From QYOJ01 sp043810345 (lineage in GTDB: Bacteria; Bacteroidota; Bacteroidia; Bacteroidales; FEN-979), in NCBI GenBank assembly GCA_043810345.1, contig JBDROF010000120.1, positions 1 to 17,770 of the forward strand: a stretch of DNA of 17,770 nt, written 5' to 3'. The notes under the pieces were generated by a model. It saw nothing but the letters and a program-made list of their open reading frames with translations. It did not search any database and was not told the DNA's origin. The translations under genes were made by a program, and so were the position numbers. Position 1 is the first letter of the stretch; the number at the start of each line of letters is the position of its first letter. This document shows positions 1 through 9,100 of the stretch, one piece after another.

Positions 1-2361
1 TTTATAAAAGACTCCCACATCTGTCCCTACAAAAAGTCCATTTGCTCCATTATTCCAATAAGTGATGCAATTAACCGGGAAATTGGGCAATCCCCGGGAA
101 ATATCTGCAAATGTCAATCCGCCATCAGCAGAGTAAAACACCCTTTTTTTAACTTCCGCGCCTGATGTTGGCGCATCAAAGCCGCCAAGAGTTACCCAAA
201 GTTTTGAAGTATCGGTAGGACATAAGAGAATATCGGTGATTCCAAGAAAATAAACAGCTGAGTCAAAAGCATTTGATAAAGTTGTGTCAACAATGGCAGT
301 AAAAGTCGTACCCCCGTTTTTTGTTTTTATTAATTTGTATACACTATCGTGTTCACAACACGAGTCATAAACACCCCAATAAAATGCAACATACATGGTG
401 TTGGAATCATTGCCGGCTATTTCAATATCACAGATTTTCTCTTTTGGTTTTATAATTCCTGTATTTCCTTCAATATTTACCGGAATTGTCAGGAATGATG
501 TATTATCAGGGGTAATTGATTTATATAAGTTGTGTCCTCCAAAAAAGACCGATCTTGGCCGCAAAGGATTGATCTTAATTGCTGGATTATAGCTCCCATC
601 CGGAAGAATAATCCAATTCGGATTCCAGCTTGCCCCCCCATTGTGTGAAACTTTGATTATTGGATTACCCCCTCCTCCAAAAGCAGCGCTATAGATAAAA
701 AATGCATTATCTGATTCATAATTAATATCCATATTCGCCTGATCGCCCCCTCCTGTTTTAGACCATTGACCGTTCTGATAAAGCGAAAACGAATTATCCA
801 TTGTTCCGCCCCCAATCCACGATGGTTTCAAATTTGTACTACCCATATCCCAGTATTGGGTCAATATTAGACCATTGCCGTTAATATTAGTCCAATGATC
901 AATAAAATCGGTGGATTTTGAGATACCTCCGTCATTACCTGCAAAAATATTTCGGTTGTTGAGTATAACAAGCGCACGTGTGTCGCAATGGTAGCCATTA
1001 GTTGCACCCATGTCATAGTGTGTGGTTTCTTCCGTCTGCCAGTTCCTTACCCTTGAAACCGTATTACCCCCGACATATATAATATTTGTATCAGTGGGAT
1101 CAATCAACAATTCCATTTTATAGTAGTCGACTCGCCCACTTGCAAGATAATACTGAGGAAAATACGATGGACCTTGTGCCTGGTCATATTTCTTCTCCCA
1201 GGTTGTACCATAATCTTTTGATTTGCTAATCGCCACATGAGAAATTTTACATTCTGTAGTATCTATTATTGTATCTTTTAAATAATCTCCTGCAACGTAA
1301 ACTGAAGCTGGATTTTGACTTGTAACTGCGATTTCGTAGCGTTGTGCTGACCAGAGGTTTGTGTCTGGGAAATTACAATCAAGTTGTGTTGCGGATGGAG
1401 TTGATGTAACTCCGGTAATCATCCAGACCTGAGCGTTCCGCCCATGCCAATGTCTATGATCAGTCGCTAAATATAAAGTGTCAGGCCTTCCTGGGACCAT
1501 TTCAATATCCCGAATCATCCTGTGTTCGTCAATCTTCAATCCTAAATTGGGAGTTGTGAAAAGAGTTGTCGTATCCCAGGTTGTTCCGTTTTTTATCAGT
1601 CGGATAAGTTTGGTTCCGACAGCAGCATAAATTCTTTCCGGATTCGTCGGATCAATCAGAATACGGTAAACCTGTGTCAGTTCAGTTGTAGGTATCGGAT
1701 AGATTACCTGCCAGCTATATCCCGCATCCTGAGTCCGGATTATGCCAATTCCGTAACCGTATCCACGACCCATAAAATTTCCGCCGGTTCCGGCATAGAG
1801 AACATTTCCATCAGTAGGATCTCCCTGGATATCCCATATTCCAATACAGGGCAAAAAGGACCTGTCGGTCACATTTTGCCAATTGATTCCTCCGTCATTG
1901 GTCTTCCATATTCCTCCCGAATTTGATCCGATATAGATGGTATTATTGTTTTTATCTGATACGGTATCAACATATACTGCGCTAACTAATCCATTCGTCT
2001 GATACTCCAGGTTTTTCGGTCCTACAGGTCTCCAGTTCGATGCTACGATTGTGGATCTCTGATGGTAGTCCATATTTTCCATGTACTGATTGACTATGGC
2101 AGTGATCAATTTTGGTTTGCCAGAATACATGGAATCAATACATTGTGATCTGCTATCCCAGAATGTCCTCCATCTTATATAATTTTTATATTCATGTGAA
2201 ACAGAATCTGTATGCTCGGGGTGTTGGTTGAAATAATTTTCCCAACCGTTGACAAGGTCGCTATAATTTTCCTGGGATTGTGGGATTCCTTCAGGAATGC
2301 AGGCAACGAAGCATACGCATAGGGCTGTTGCACAGGCGGTGATAAAAGAGAAAGCTTTCAT
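1..2361 (-). CDS. Asp-box (BNR/VPS10-like) beta-propeller protein, exported, 3' end cut by window edge
   Basis: The frame is open from an ATG at 2361 to the left edge with no stop (787 codons seen); the gene continues outside the window. The N-terminus is a hydrophobic signal sequence with four cysteines; the stretch FVAC ending at Cys21 could be a lipobox, so a lipoprotein is possible. Residues about 28-110 form a Trp/Tyr-rich region (IRWRTFWDSR near 60-71), followed by repeated Asp-box turns: KTNDGGINW (153-161), RTQDAGYSW (209-217), SKDYGTTW (381-388), SHNGGASW (572-579), TKNGGTTF (680-687) and SADGGLTF (744-751). These are typical of sialidase/sortilin-like propellers, with no visible catalytic set. 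It is a paralog of the protein at 6106-9723; both share SxSGG(I/F)WKTxDGGxNW and VGTDxGV(F/Y)YK. A PKD or T9SS sorting domain may lie beyond the edge, but that is inference. Sampled lines of this gene are about 36-45% GC, clearly lower than the genes to the right. Family call is confident; function unknown. Confidence 0.85.
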   Translation of the reverse strand, partial: MKAFSFITACATALCVCFVACIPEGIPQSQENYSDLVNGWENYFNQHPEHTDSVSHEYKNYIRWRTFWDSRSQCIDSMYSGKPKLITAIVNQYMENMDYHQRSTIVASNWRPVGPKNLEYQTNGLVSAVYVDTVSDKNNNTIYIGSNSGGIWKTNDGGINWQNVTDRSFLPCIGIWDIQGDPTDGNVLYAGTGGNFMGRGYGYGIGIIRTQDAGYSWQVIYPIPTTELTQVYRILIDPTNPERIYAAVGTKLIRLIKNGTTWDTTTLFTTPNLGLKIDEHRMIRDIEMVPGRPDTLYLATDHRHWHGRNAQVWMITGVTSTPSATQLDCNFPDTNLWSAQRYEIAVTSQNPASVYVAGDYLKDTIIDTTECKISHVAISKSKDYGTTWEKKYDQAQGPSYFPQYYLASGRVDYYKMELLIDPTDTNIIYVGGNTVSRVRNWQTEETTHYDMGATNGYHCDTRALVILNNRNIFAGNDGGISKSTDFIDHWTNINGNGLILTQYWDMGSTNLKPSWIGGGTMDNSFSLYQNGQWSKTGGGDQANMDINYESDNAFFIYSAAFGGGGNPIIKVSHNGGASWNPNWIILPDGSYNPAIKINPLRPRSVFFGGHNLYKSITPDNTSFLTIPVNIEGNTGIIKPKEKICDIEIAGNDSNTMYVAFYWGVYDSCCEHDSVYKLIKTKNGGTTFTAIVDTTLSNAFDSAVYFLGITDILLCPTDTSKLWVTLGGFDAPTSGAEVKKRVFYSADGGLTFADISRGLPNFPVNCITYWNNGANGLFVGTDVGVFYK

Positions 2362-2596
2362 AAGGAAAATCAATTGGAAAATCAAATTGGATAATCTGAT
2401 ATTCAATAATGATGTTAAGGATTGATAATCAATCTTCAAAAATCATACCAGAATTGCATATGATTAATATACAGTAAGATAGAAAGGTAACGTGGGGGGG
2501 GGTACTGTCCAAAATTTGGACGGATATGTAAAAATAATGGACACTAAACCGAACACCGGTGAAATTACAAGGCCAGGAATGAGTTAGAATAACGAA
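2362..2596. other. AT-rich intergenic region with inverted repeats and a G9 run
   Basis: No coding sequence is visible in this 235-base gap between the start of the left-edge gene and the stop of the next one. It holds an inverted repeat ATTGATAATCAAT at 2421-2433 (6-base arms), an imperfect direct repeat around CAAATTGG at 2370-2390, a run of nine G at 2494-2502, and a palindrome at 2507-2521. No clear rho-independent terminator follows the stop at 2597. The closest -7-like box for the gene starting at 2361 is a one-mismatch GATTTTTG (minus strand) near 2437-2444. The region marks the change from GC-richer to AT-richer sequence. Confidence 0.5.
2507..2521. repeat. Short perfect palindrome GTCCAAAATTTGGAC
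   Basis: Two 7-base arms (GTCCAAA and TTTGGAC) flank a single central A. It sits directly beside a G9 run and in the zone where base composition changes. It is too short and lacks a U-tract to be a convincing terminator. It could be an operator, or the remnant tip of an insertion element; no transposase or target-site duplication is visible to support the latter. Confidence 0.45.
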
Positions 2597-5500
2597 TTAT
2601 TTCAGGACGATGATCTTTTCTGTCAGGATTCCTGATTGCCGTTCGATCTCGAGGAAACAGATACCGGATGCCTGCTCCCGGAGGTCCAGATGCCGGATAT
2701 ACCAGTTATTCAGCGTGATGTTTTTCTCCTCCAGAAGGATCTGGCCGGATGATGTCAGGATGCGCCAGGAGAGGGTTTCGCGGGTCGGGGCATAGATATG
2801 CAGATCAAATGCTCCCCTGGTTGGGTTGGGGGATACCCTAAAGCGGAAGCGGTTTGATGGATCGTCTATGGCTGTACAATCCTTGAAGGTGATGTCGACC
2901 GAGTCGCTGGCAGAACAGCCCTCCTCACTGGTCACTGTTACGCTAAAGCGGGTAGTTCCGATCCCACCGGCCACAGCTGTATCGATTGAGATGGAAGAGG
3001 TGGTAGCACCCCCAGGGGCCCATAAATAAAAAGCGCCGGGAATCATTTCGGTGGAGAGAGTTCCGGATTGCCAGGAGCAGAGGGTGTCTTTCGGGTCTGC
3101 CTGGATTGCAATCGGGGGGATTTCTCCGATGGTCAGCAGCATGCTGCTGATGGCGCTGCCATATTCTACGTAGCCGCGGAGCATCAATGTTACTTCGCCG
3201 GAGAGAATATCGTTAACACCGGGGAAATAGAGGGGATTGAGGAGGGTATCATTGCTGAAGGATCCGTCGCCTTTGGAGATCCATTTCAGGCTGTCCTGCC
3301 CTGAAGCCATGCCGTTGAGCTGATAGGAGAGGCCGGCGCATACCGTCCCGTCGGGGCCGGCATCCATTTCCGGAAGCACCGGCGGGGGAAACTCGATGAA
3401 ATCCAGCCACGCTTTGTCCAGGCCCATGGCCAGGTAAATATCCTTGACATACCGCCAACGGAAGGTATGAGCGCCTGCAGCTACCGGAAAGGCAACACGT
3501 CCCCAGGGGACATCGCCCGACCAGCTTCCCTGGAGGACACCGTCAATGAAAAAATGGAGGAAGTCATAATCGGGTTCGGAAGATACTCTGCGAAAGAACG
3601 AAATGCTGTCGTCCTCACCGGCGGTGTAATCAACTTCCAGGATCGATGACTGGGAATTTTCCAGTTGATAGGTGGTGGCACAATAGTTCCCTTCGTAAGG
3701 AGTGAGGGTGGTTATTGTCCATGGTTTAATTCCATAGTGTTTCCAGGGGAACTTTTGGAAGGAGTTGGTCTCCCAGTCTTCCACCACGATCCCGATGGTT
3801 TGCAGAAAAGAGGCTTCGGCATGGTAAAGTCCGGAAACAGCCCGGTAATGGAGGAAAAATCCTGTACTTATTGGAGCTTCATCATCGACAGAAAGGGAAA
3901 ACACAGCCGTTTTTGGGAACATCGGCACGATGCTGTCCAGATATGAGCTGTCGGAATGAAGAGTGATAAACGGGGATTCGCAAGAGAGCAGGCCATAGCT
4001 GTTGAAGCAGGGGAAGTCTCCCCAGTTGGCGGTGGTGATCCGCGCATCAACAGTTTCACCAGGATCCAGCTTGCCGTTGTGATTCCCGCCGGTTTCATCA
4101 TCGATCACCAGCCTGGTTACCCGCAGTGACGGAGCATGGGATTCAACCGCGAAATGGCTGTTCCAGGTGGTATCGGAAGAGCTCACAGATACATAGAATT
4201 TTACCTTCAATCCGTCCGGGATGGTATCAGAGACCTTGAATGCGTACCCCTGGGGTATGACCTTGACCTCATCGGGCTGCATGGAGCCGTAAAATTCAAT
4301 GGTATCAGTGAGGGTGATATAAGGAGAGATAACGGAAACGATGGCTGTCAGATCCGCAGCAGGCTGATCTCCGATATTTTTCAGTCCCAGGTTCAGGTAG
4401 AGGGAATCCCCGTAATTCAGGGTTTGCGGGACTCCTCCCGGGATGGAGATCAGTTCATTGGAATAGTAGGAGACATAGGGTTGATTGGGAGGAGGTCCGA
4501 GATCGAACGGAGAGATATAGGTCAGGGCATTCCCGGCCCGGTTGTCGGTCCAGATCGGGTAAACCTTCATATCCTGGGCTTTGATCCCGATGTAGTCACC
4601 GAAGTAATCGAACGCCATGCCGGGAATCGGAACGGGTGTAAAGGCCACATCTGACACCCGGAAATCGTTCCAGCTCTCTCCTGCATCGTAGGAGTAGGAG
4701 ACCCAGGTTTCGATCATGGTGCTGTCGACATTCCGGTCGTCGTAGTATATCACACAGAGGTTTCCGTTCAGGGGATCGCAGGTGATCCATGGCAGGAAAT
4801 GTTCTTTCCCGAGGCCGGAAGGATCCTGATTAACACGAACCGGCACAGACCAGGTAACACCCTGGTCGGAGGATCTGATCAGGTAGATATCGATATCGGT
4901 ACCGGTATTGATCCCAGGCACGCCGATGTTGGCCCACACGATATAGATGTTCCCGCGGCTGGGTCCTTCGCTCTGATCCACGGTCATCACAGGAAATGAG
5001 GCTACACGCATATCCTTGCTGGTACCACTGGTACGGATGCCTTTGATGTTTGTCAGGATGCGGATGGCCGGGAGCCAGGTCTCTCCTCCATCCAGGGACC
5101 GGGCGAACCCGATCGCCGTTTCGTCGGAAGGCCATGTATCGTAAAGGACCCATACCGCATACACCTCGCCGTTGGGTCCGGTCTGGATATTGACTCCCTG
5201 GTTGTGTTTTCCTGCGTTCACCGCCTGGCTGATCCCTACCGGGGGTAACCAGCTCAGTCCCTGGTTGACAGACCGGGCAATCTCAATCTGGTTTTCATTG
5301 GGTACGGCATCAACATAACAGGACCAGCCCGCATAAAGCGTACCCTGGTATGGACTGTCTTCCGAATTATCAATCCAGAGATGGTTTTTATCCAGCAGGT
5401 CGCCAAATCCACTTCCCGCCTGGGCCACGGTCACATCGGTCCAGCTTTGCCCCTGGTTGGTGGAAAAAGCCACTGACTGGCCCCAAGCGTTATTGATCTT

Positions 5501-6022
5501 TCCCACATACCACCAGCTGTTCCGGCCGATCGCTGCAGCGGGATCACCATTGTTGTACTGACCGACGCCAAAGATAGATCCGCCCCAGGTAGAGGCGGCA
5601 TTGAAGGACCAGAACCGGTCGCACCCGTACAGGTTTGGAGCATAGGAGCCGTTCCAGTCACTGGAGTTGTTGGAGTTCAGCAGGAGGGTTTCATCATCCG
5701 GATCAATGAAGAGAGAATTTTCGGTCTGTGTGGTGGCACTGTTTGAGGTTATTGCGATATCCGGTGAGTCCTGAACGAACAGGCCATCGGTCCGGATGAC
5801 GGAGGAGCGTTTCAGCGCAGGAGGCACAGGGCGCCATGGATTCACCTCCACGTAGCCCAGGCGGGCCATCCGGTCCCAGTAACCGATGTTATCGACCCAG
5901 GTATTTACCTTGCCTTTCCCGGCCGGTGTAATTTTGGGAAAGTGAGGCAGATCCTGGGGAGAGGCGGGAAATCCAACAGCGAATAGGAAAAGGATCAGGA
6001 GATACAGCGCATTTTTTTTCAT
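2597..6022 (-). CDS. Asp-box (BNR) beta-propeller protein with CARDB-like, jelly-roll-like and T9SS sorting domains
   Basis: The 1141-residue product has a signal peptide (1 to about 22). A propeller (about 85-510) carries Asp-boxes STNQGQSW (187-194), SVNQGLSW (251-258), SLDGGETW (309-316), SSDQGVTW (384-391) and SYDAGESW (444-451), plus FDYFGDYIGI (471-480). Sialidase-like folds use such turns, but no FRIP motif is seen, so sialidase activity is not claimed. Residues about 515-625 look like a CARDB-type adhesion domain. About 630-745 is another beta domain with NGKLDPGE (649-656). About 746-878 resembles the jelly-roll domain (PWKHYGIKPW, 759-768) often found beside C25 or adhesin modules. 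Two PKD-like modules (about 885-965 and 970-1049) precede a type A T9SS sorting domain (about 1058-1141) starting RVSPNPTRG. The start lies 83 bases after the stop of the upstream propeller gene with no terminator between, suggesting co-transcription. Likely a cell-surface or released binding protein; substrate unknown. Confidence 0.9.
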   Translation of the reverse strand: MKKNALYLLILFLFAVGFPASPQDLPHFPKITPAGKGKVNTWVDNIGYWDRMARLGYVEVNPWRPVPPALKRSSVIRTDGLFVQDSPDIAITSNSATTQTENSLFIDPDDETLLLNSNNSSDWNGSYAPNLYGCDRFWSFNAASTWGGSIFGVGQYNNGDPAAAIGRNSWWYVGKINNAWGQSVAFSTNQGQSWTDVTVAQAGSGFGDLLDKNHLWIDNSEDSPYQGTLYAGWSCYVDAVPNENQIEIARSVNQGLSWLPPVGISQAVNAGKHNQGVNIQTGPNGEVYAVWVLYDTWPSDETAIGFARSLDGGETWLPAIRILTNIKGIRTSGTSKDMRVASFPVMTVDQSEGPSRGNIYIVWANIGVPGINTGTDIDIYLIRSSDQGVTWSVPVRVNQDPSGLGKEHFLPWITCDPLNGNLCVIYYDDRNVDSTMIETWVSYSYDAGESWNDFRVSDVAFTPVPIPGMAFDYFGDYIGIKAQDMKVYPIWTDNRAGNALTYISPFDLGPPPNQPYVSYYSNELISIPGGVPQTLNYGDSLYLNLGLKNIGDQPAADLTAIVSVISPYITLTDTIEFYGSMQPDEVKVIPQGYAFKVSDTIPDGLKVKFYVSVSSSDTTWNSHFAVESHAPSLRVTRLVIDDETGGNHNGKLDPGETVDARITTANWGDFPCFNSYGLLSCESPFITLHSDSSYLDSIVPMFPKTAVFSLSVDDEAPISTGFFLHYRAVSGLYHAEASFLQTIGIVVEDWETNSFQKFPWKHYGIKPWTITTLTPYEGNYCATTYQLENSQSSILEVDYTAGEDDSISFFRRVSSEPDYDFLHFFIDGVLQGSWSGDVPWGRVAFPVAAGAHTFRWRYVKDIYLAMGLDKAWLDFIEFPPPVLPEMDAGPDGTVCAGLSYQLNGMASGQDSLKWISKGDGSFSNDTLLNPLYFPGVNDILSGEVTLMLRGYVEYGSAISSMLLTIGEIPPIAIQADPKDTLCSWQSGTLSTEMIPGAFYLWAPGGATTSSISIDTAVAGGIGTTRFSVTVTSEEGCSASDSVDITFKDCTAIDDPSNRFRFRVSPNPTRGAFDLHIYAPTRETLSWRILTSSGQILLEEKNITLNNWYIRHLDLREQASGICFLEIERQSGILTEKIIVLK

Positions 6023-6105
6023 GATGGAACAGTTTTCTTTCCACTTCAGATGGGTTACATAATGACCCCCGAAGAGGTGAAAAGGTTGCCTCCGGATACC
6101 AGAAA

Positions 6106-9100
6106 TTACTTAAAAATAATGACTTTTTCGATCAACAGGAGATCTTCATGGAATAACCGGAACAGGTAAAGCCCATCCTGGACTGCGGGAATGGAAACAG
6201 CCAGTTTGAGGGTTCCGTTCAGGTGAAGTCCGGATTTTTCGTAGACCAGTCGTCCGGTCATATCGCGGAGTTCCAGGGATGCAATCCCCGGATTTTCGGT
6301 TGAGATCTCCAGGGTAAACTGCCCGTTATTGGGGTTCGGGATGATGCGGATCCGGGTTCCGGGATCCAGGTCAGCTTGGAACACCGGATCGGTGAAATAG
6401 ACGATCACCGTATCACTGGCAGAACAGCCGGCCAATGTGACGTCAACCCAATAGGACATGTAAGGGTCACCCTTATAGTAGGCATTAATGGTCTGGGTGG
6501 TGGCTCCGCTCGACCAGAGGTAGGTTGATCCGGGATTCCCGGCATCCAGTACCAGGGTATCGAGGTATGTGATGGAGGTATCCGGGCCCAGAGCGACTAC
6601 CGGATAGCCGTTAACGGTGATATCAAATGGATCGGACCAGCTGCTTTCATTGCAGTCGTTCACACTCTTCACTTTTACCGAAGCTAGACCGGTAAAAGAG
6701 CTGTTCCAGGTTACTGTTCCAACCGTATCGGTACCCGTTACGGTTCCGGCTGCAGCGGGAGAAAGATCCCACACGTAGCTAAGGGCATACAGTGCCTGGC
6801 CGGTGGTGTAGGAAGTGCTGTCAGAATCCTGACAGAGCGGAGTGGGGCCAGATGGTATGGCCGGTTGTTCCGGGAAAGGCCTGATATGGATCTGGAGAGG
6901 AGGGGAGAATGGGCTGGAGCCACAGTTTCCGGTCGCCTTGACAGAAAGATCAGCAAATCCGGTCCAGGTATTGTTCCAGTCTATCACCACGGTTGTGTCG
7001 TTAGGGGTCAGTGCACCAGCGGTATCCGGAGTGAGTTGCCAGGTATAGGAGGTGGCGTTGGCAACGGAAGAGGTGGTATAGCTGGTGTTGGAGTTGTTTT
7101 CACACAACAGGGTATCTCCCTGGGGCTGAGCCGGGGTTCCCGGCACGGCATTCACCGTGATGTAGTTGCTTTTTGTCAAAGAATTTGTATAGGAATTCCA
7201 CGTGGTCATGAGGGTTACATCATAAGTGCCCGGTGTACTATAGACGATATTCTGAGGGTTTTGAGAGGTAGAGGATGCGGGGGTTCCTCCCGGGAAAGAC
7301 CAGCTCCAGGCTGTGGGGGAACCGGTGGAGAGATCCGTAAAGTCCACATTCAGGTTCTGGCAGATGGTAGTCGAGTCGGCCGTGAAATCTGCCTCATAGG
7401 GGGTGTACATATCTGAACCCCAGAGCCCCCTTCCATAGGTGCTGGCCCGGATCACATCGGCGCTCACCGAGTCATTGTCATAATAGATCTCAACCTCGGT
7501 CACTTCCGCATTGGCCGGCAGCCCGTCACTGAAGGCGACCCAGCCCGAGGTGTTCTGGTCCTTGTAGTAGACCCCGGCATCGGTTCCCACATACAGCCCT
7601 TCAGGAGCATTGGAATTATAGGCGATGGAATTCATGTGTATGTTCGGCAGATTTCCCGTGATGGAGGTCCACGACTGTCCGTTGTTGGTCGATTTGTATA
7701 CATTGTTGCCCAAGGTCATGTACACCGTGTTCTGATCCGTCGGGTGGGCAGCCAGGTCTGTCGGTGTACCGGAAGCCGGGAGGGAGGAGGTCAGATCGGT
7801 CCAGGTAGGTGCCGATACCATGCAGTTGTCGGTCCGGAATAACTTGCTGTCGTACCGCGCTGCGTAGAGGATAGCTGTATTGGCCGGTGATTGTTCAAGA
7901 ACAGCCATGTTGTTGGAGTTGCTCCCGGCGAGACCGTTGGAGATCTTGGTCCAGGTCAGGTTGTTGGTGCTCCTGACATCGTTGCACCGCCACACATTCT
8001 TGAATCCAACAAACATCATTTTCACATCCGATTTGCTCAGGATGAATGGCGTGATCCAGGCGCCGCTTTCGTTGATCCCAAAGGTGCCGTTGCCGGCGAT
8101 TTTCAATTGGTTTCCATTGTTGTAAAGGCGGAAGATATCTCCGTAATAAATTGTAAAATAGGTGTATGCCGCGTTGGTATAGTCGACGGCACATTCCATC
8201 CCATCACCCCCTCCGGTCTGCACCCATCCCGAGGCATTGTAGGTATAGGTTCCGTTATCCTGAAAGCCGTTGATCACCTTCTCTTTTACCGTCTGACTTT
8301 GTCCCAGTTTATAGATCTGACCGATCGTCATGGTTTCGGTCCGGTCGGTCCAGTTTGTACCCCCGTCGGTCGTGAAGTAGACACCGCCGTCGTTGCACGC
8401 CCAGAGGGTTCCGTTCACCGGGGAATAGGTCAGAAAATGGCAGTCGGCATGTACCTCTTCCACACCACATCCCCCGTACCAGTGGGAATTGATGGCCCAG
8501 GAAGTGCCACCGTTTGTTGATTTCCAGACATTTATACCGCCAACATAAATGACTTCAGCGTTGGTCGGATTGGCTGTGATGGCCAGGTCATACCATCCCT
8601 GTCCGCCGCTCCCGTTGCCCGCGCATGACCAGTCAAGGATGTTGGGAGAGGTAGAGCGGGTTGTAAAATTCAATCCGGCATCTGTCGACCGGTACAGCCC
8701 TTTGAATCCGCTGCTTGAGTTGGACTGGACAAAATAGACATAATTGGGATTGGCAGCCGTAACGGCAATAGCTCCCCGCTGACCGGATGTCAACCCGGAG
8801 GTGATTTGGGTGAATGAGGTCCCGTTGTCAGGGGACCGGAAAAAATCAGCCCCTCTTGCCCCGTATACGATGTTGGGATCATTGGGTTTAAAACAGAGGT
8901 CCTTGAAGTTTCCGCTTACGGAAAGGGTCCAGTTGGCCCCTCCGTCGGTCGAACGGTACACCCCGCTGTTGGTGGCAGCCAGGAAGATCGCGGAGGTAGT
9001 CGGATGCTGGAGGATCTTTCCCACTGTTTTATTTCCCATGCCGGTACTGGAAGCCGACCAGGTCATGCCTCCGTCCAGGCTTTTGAAGACACCCAGGCCC

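Noticed and set aside
4136..4654. 172-codon plus-strand open frame inside the second propeller gene
   Set aside because: Antisense shadow without domain or start context.
6023..6105. Terminator or promoter between the two complete propeller genes
   Set aside because: No stable hairpin with a U-tract and no TAnnTTTG box were found; the genes are better read as co-transcribed.
7891..8520. 209-codon plus-strand open frame inside the large propeller gene
   Set aside because: Antisense shadow; the minus-strand frame carries eight Asp-boxes and a T9SS domain.
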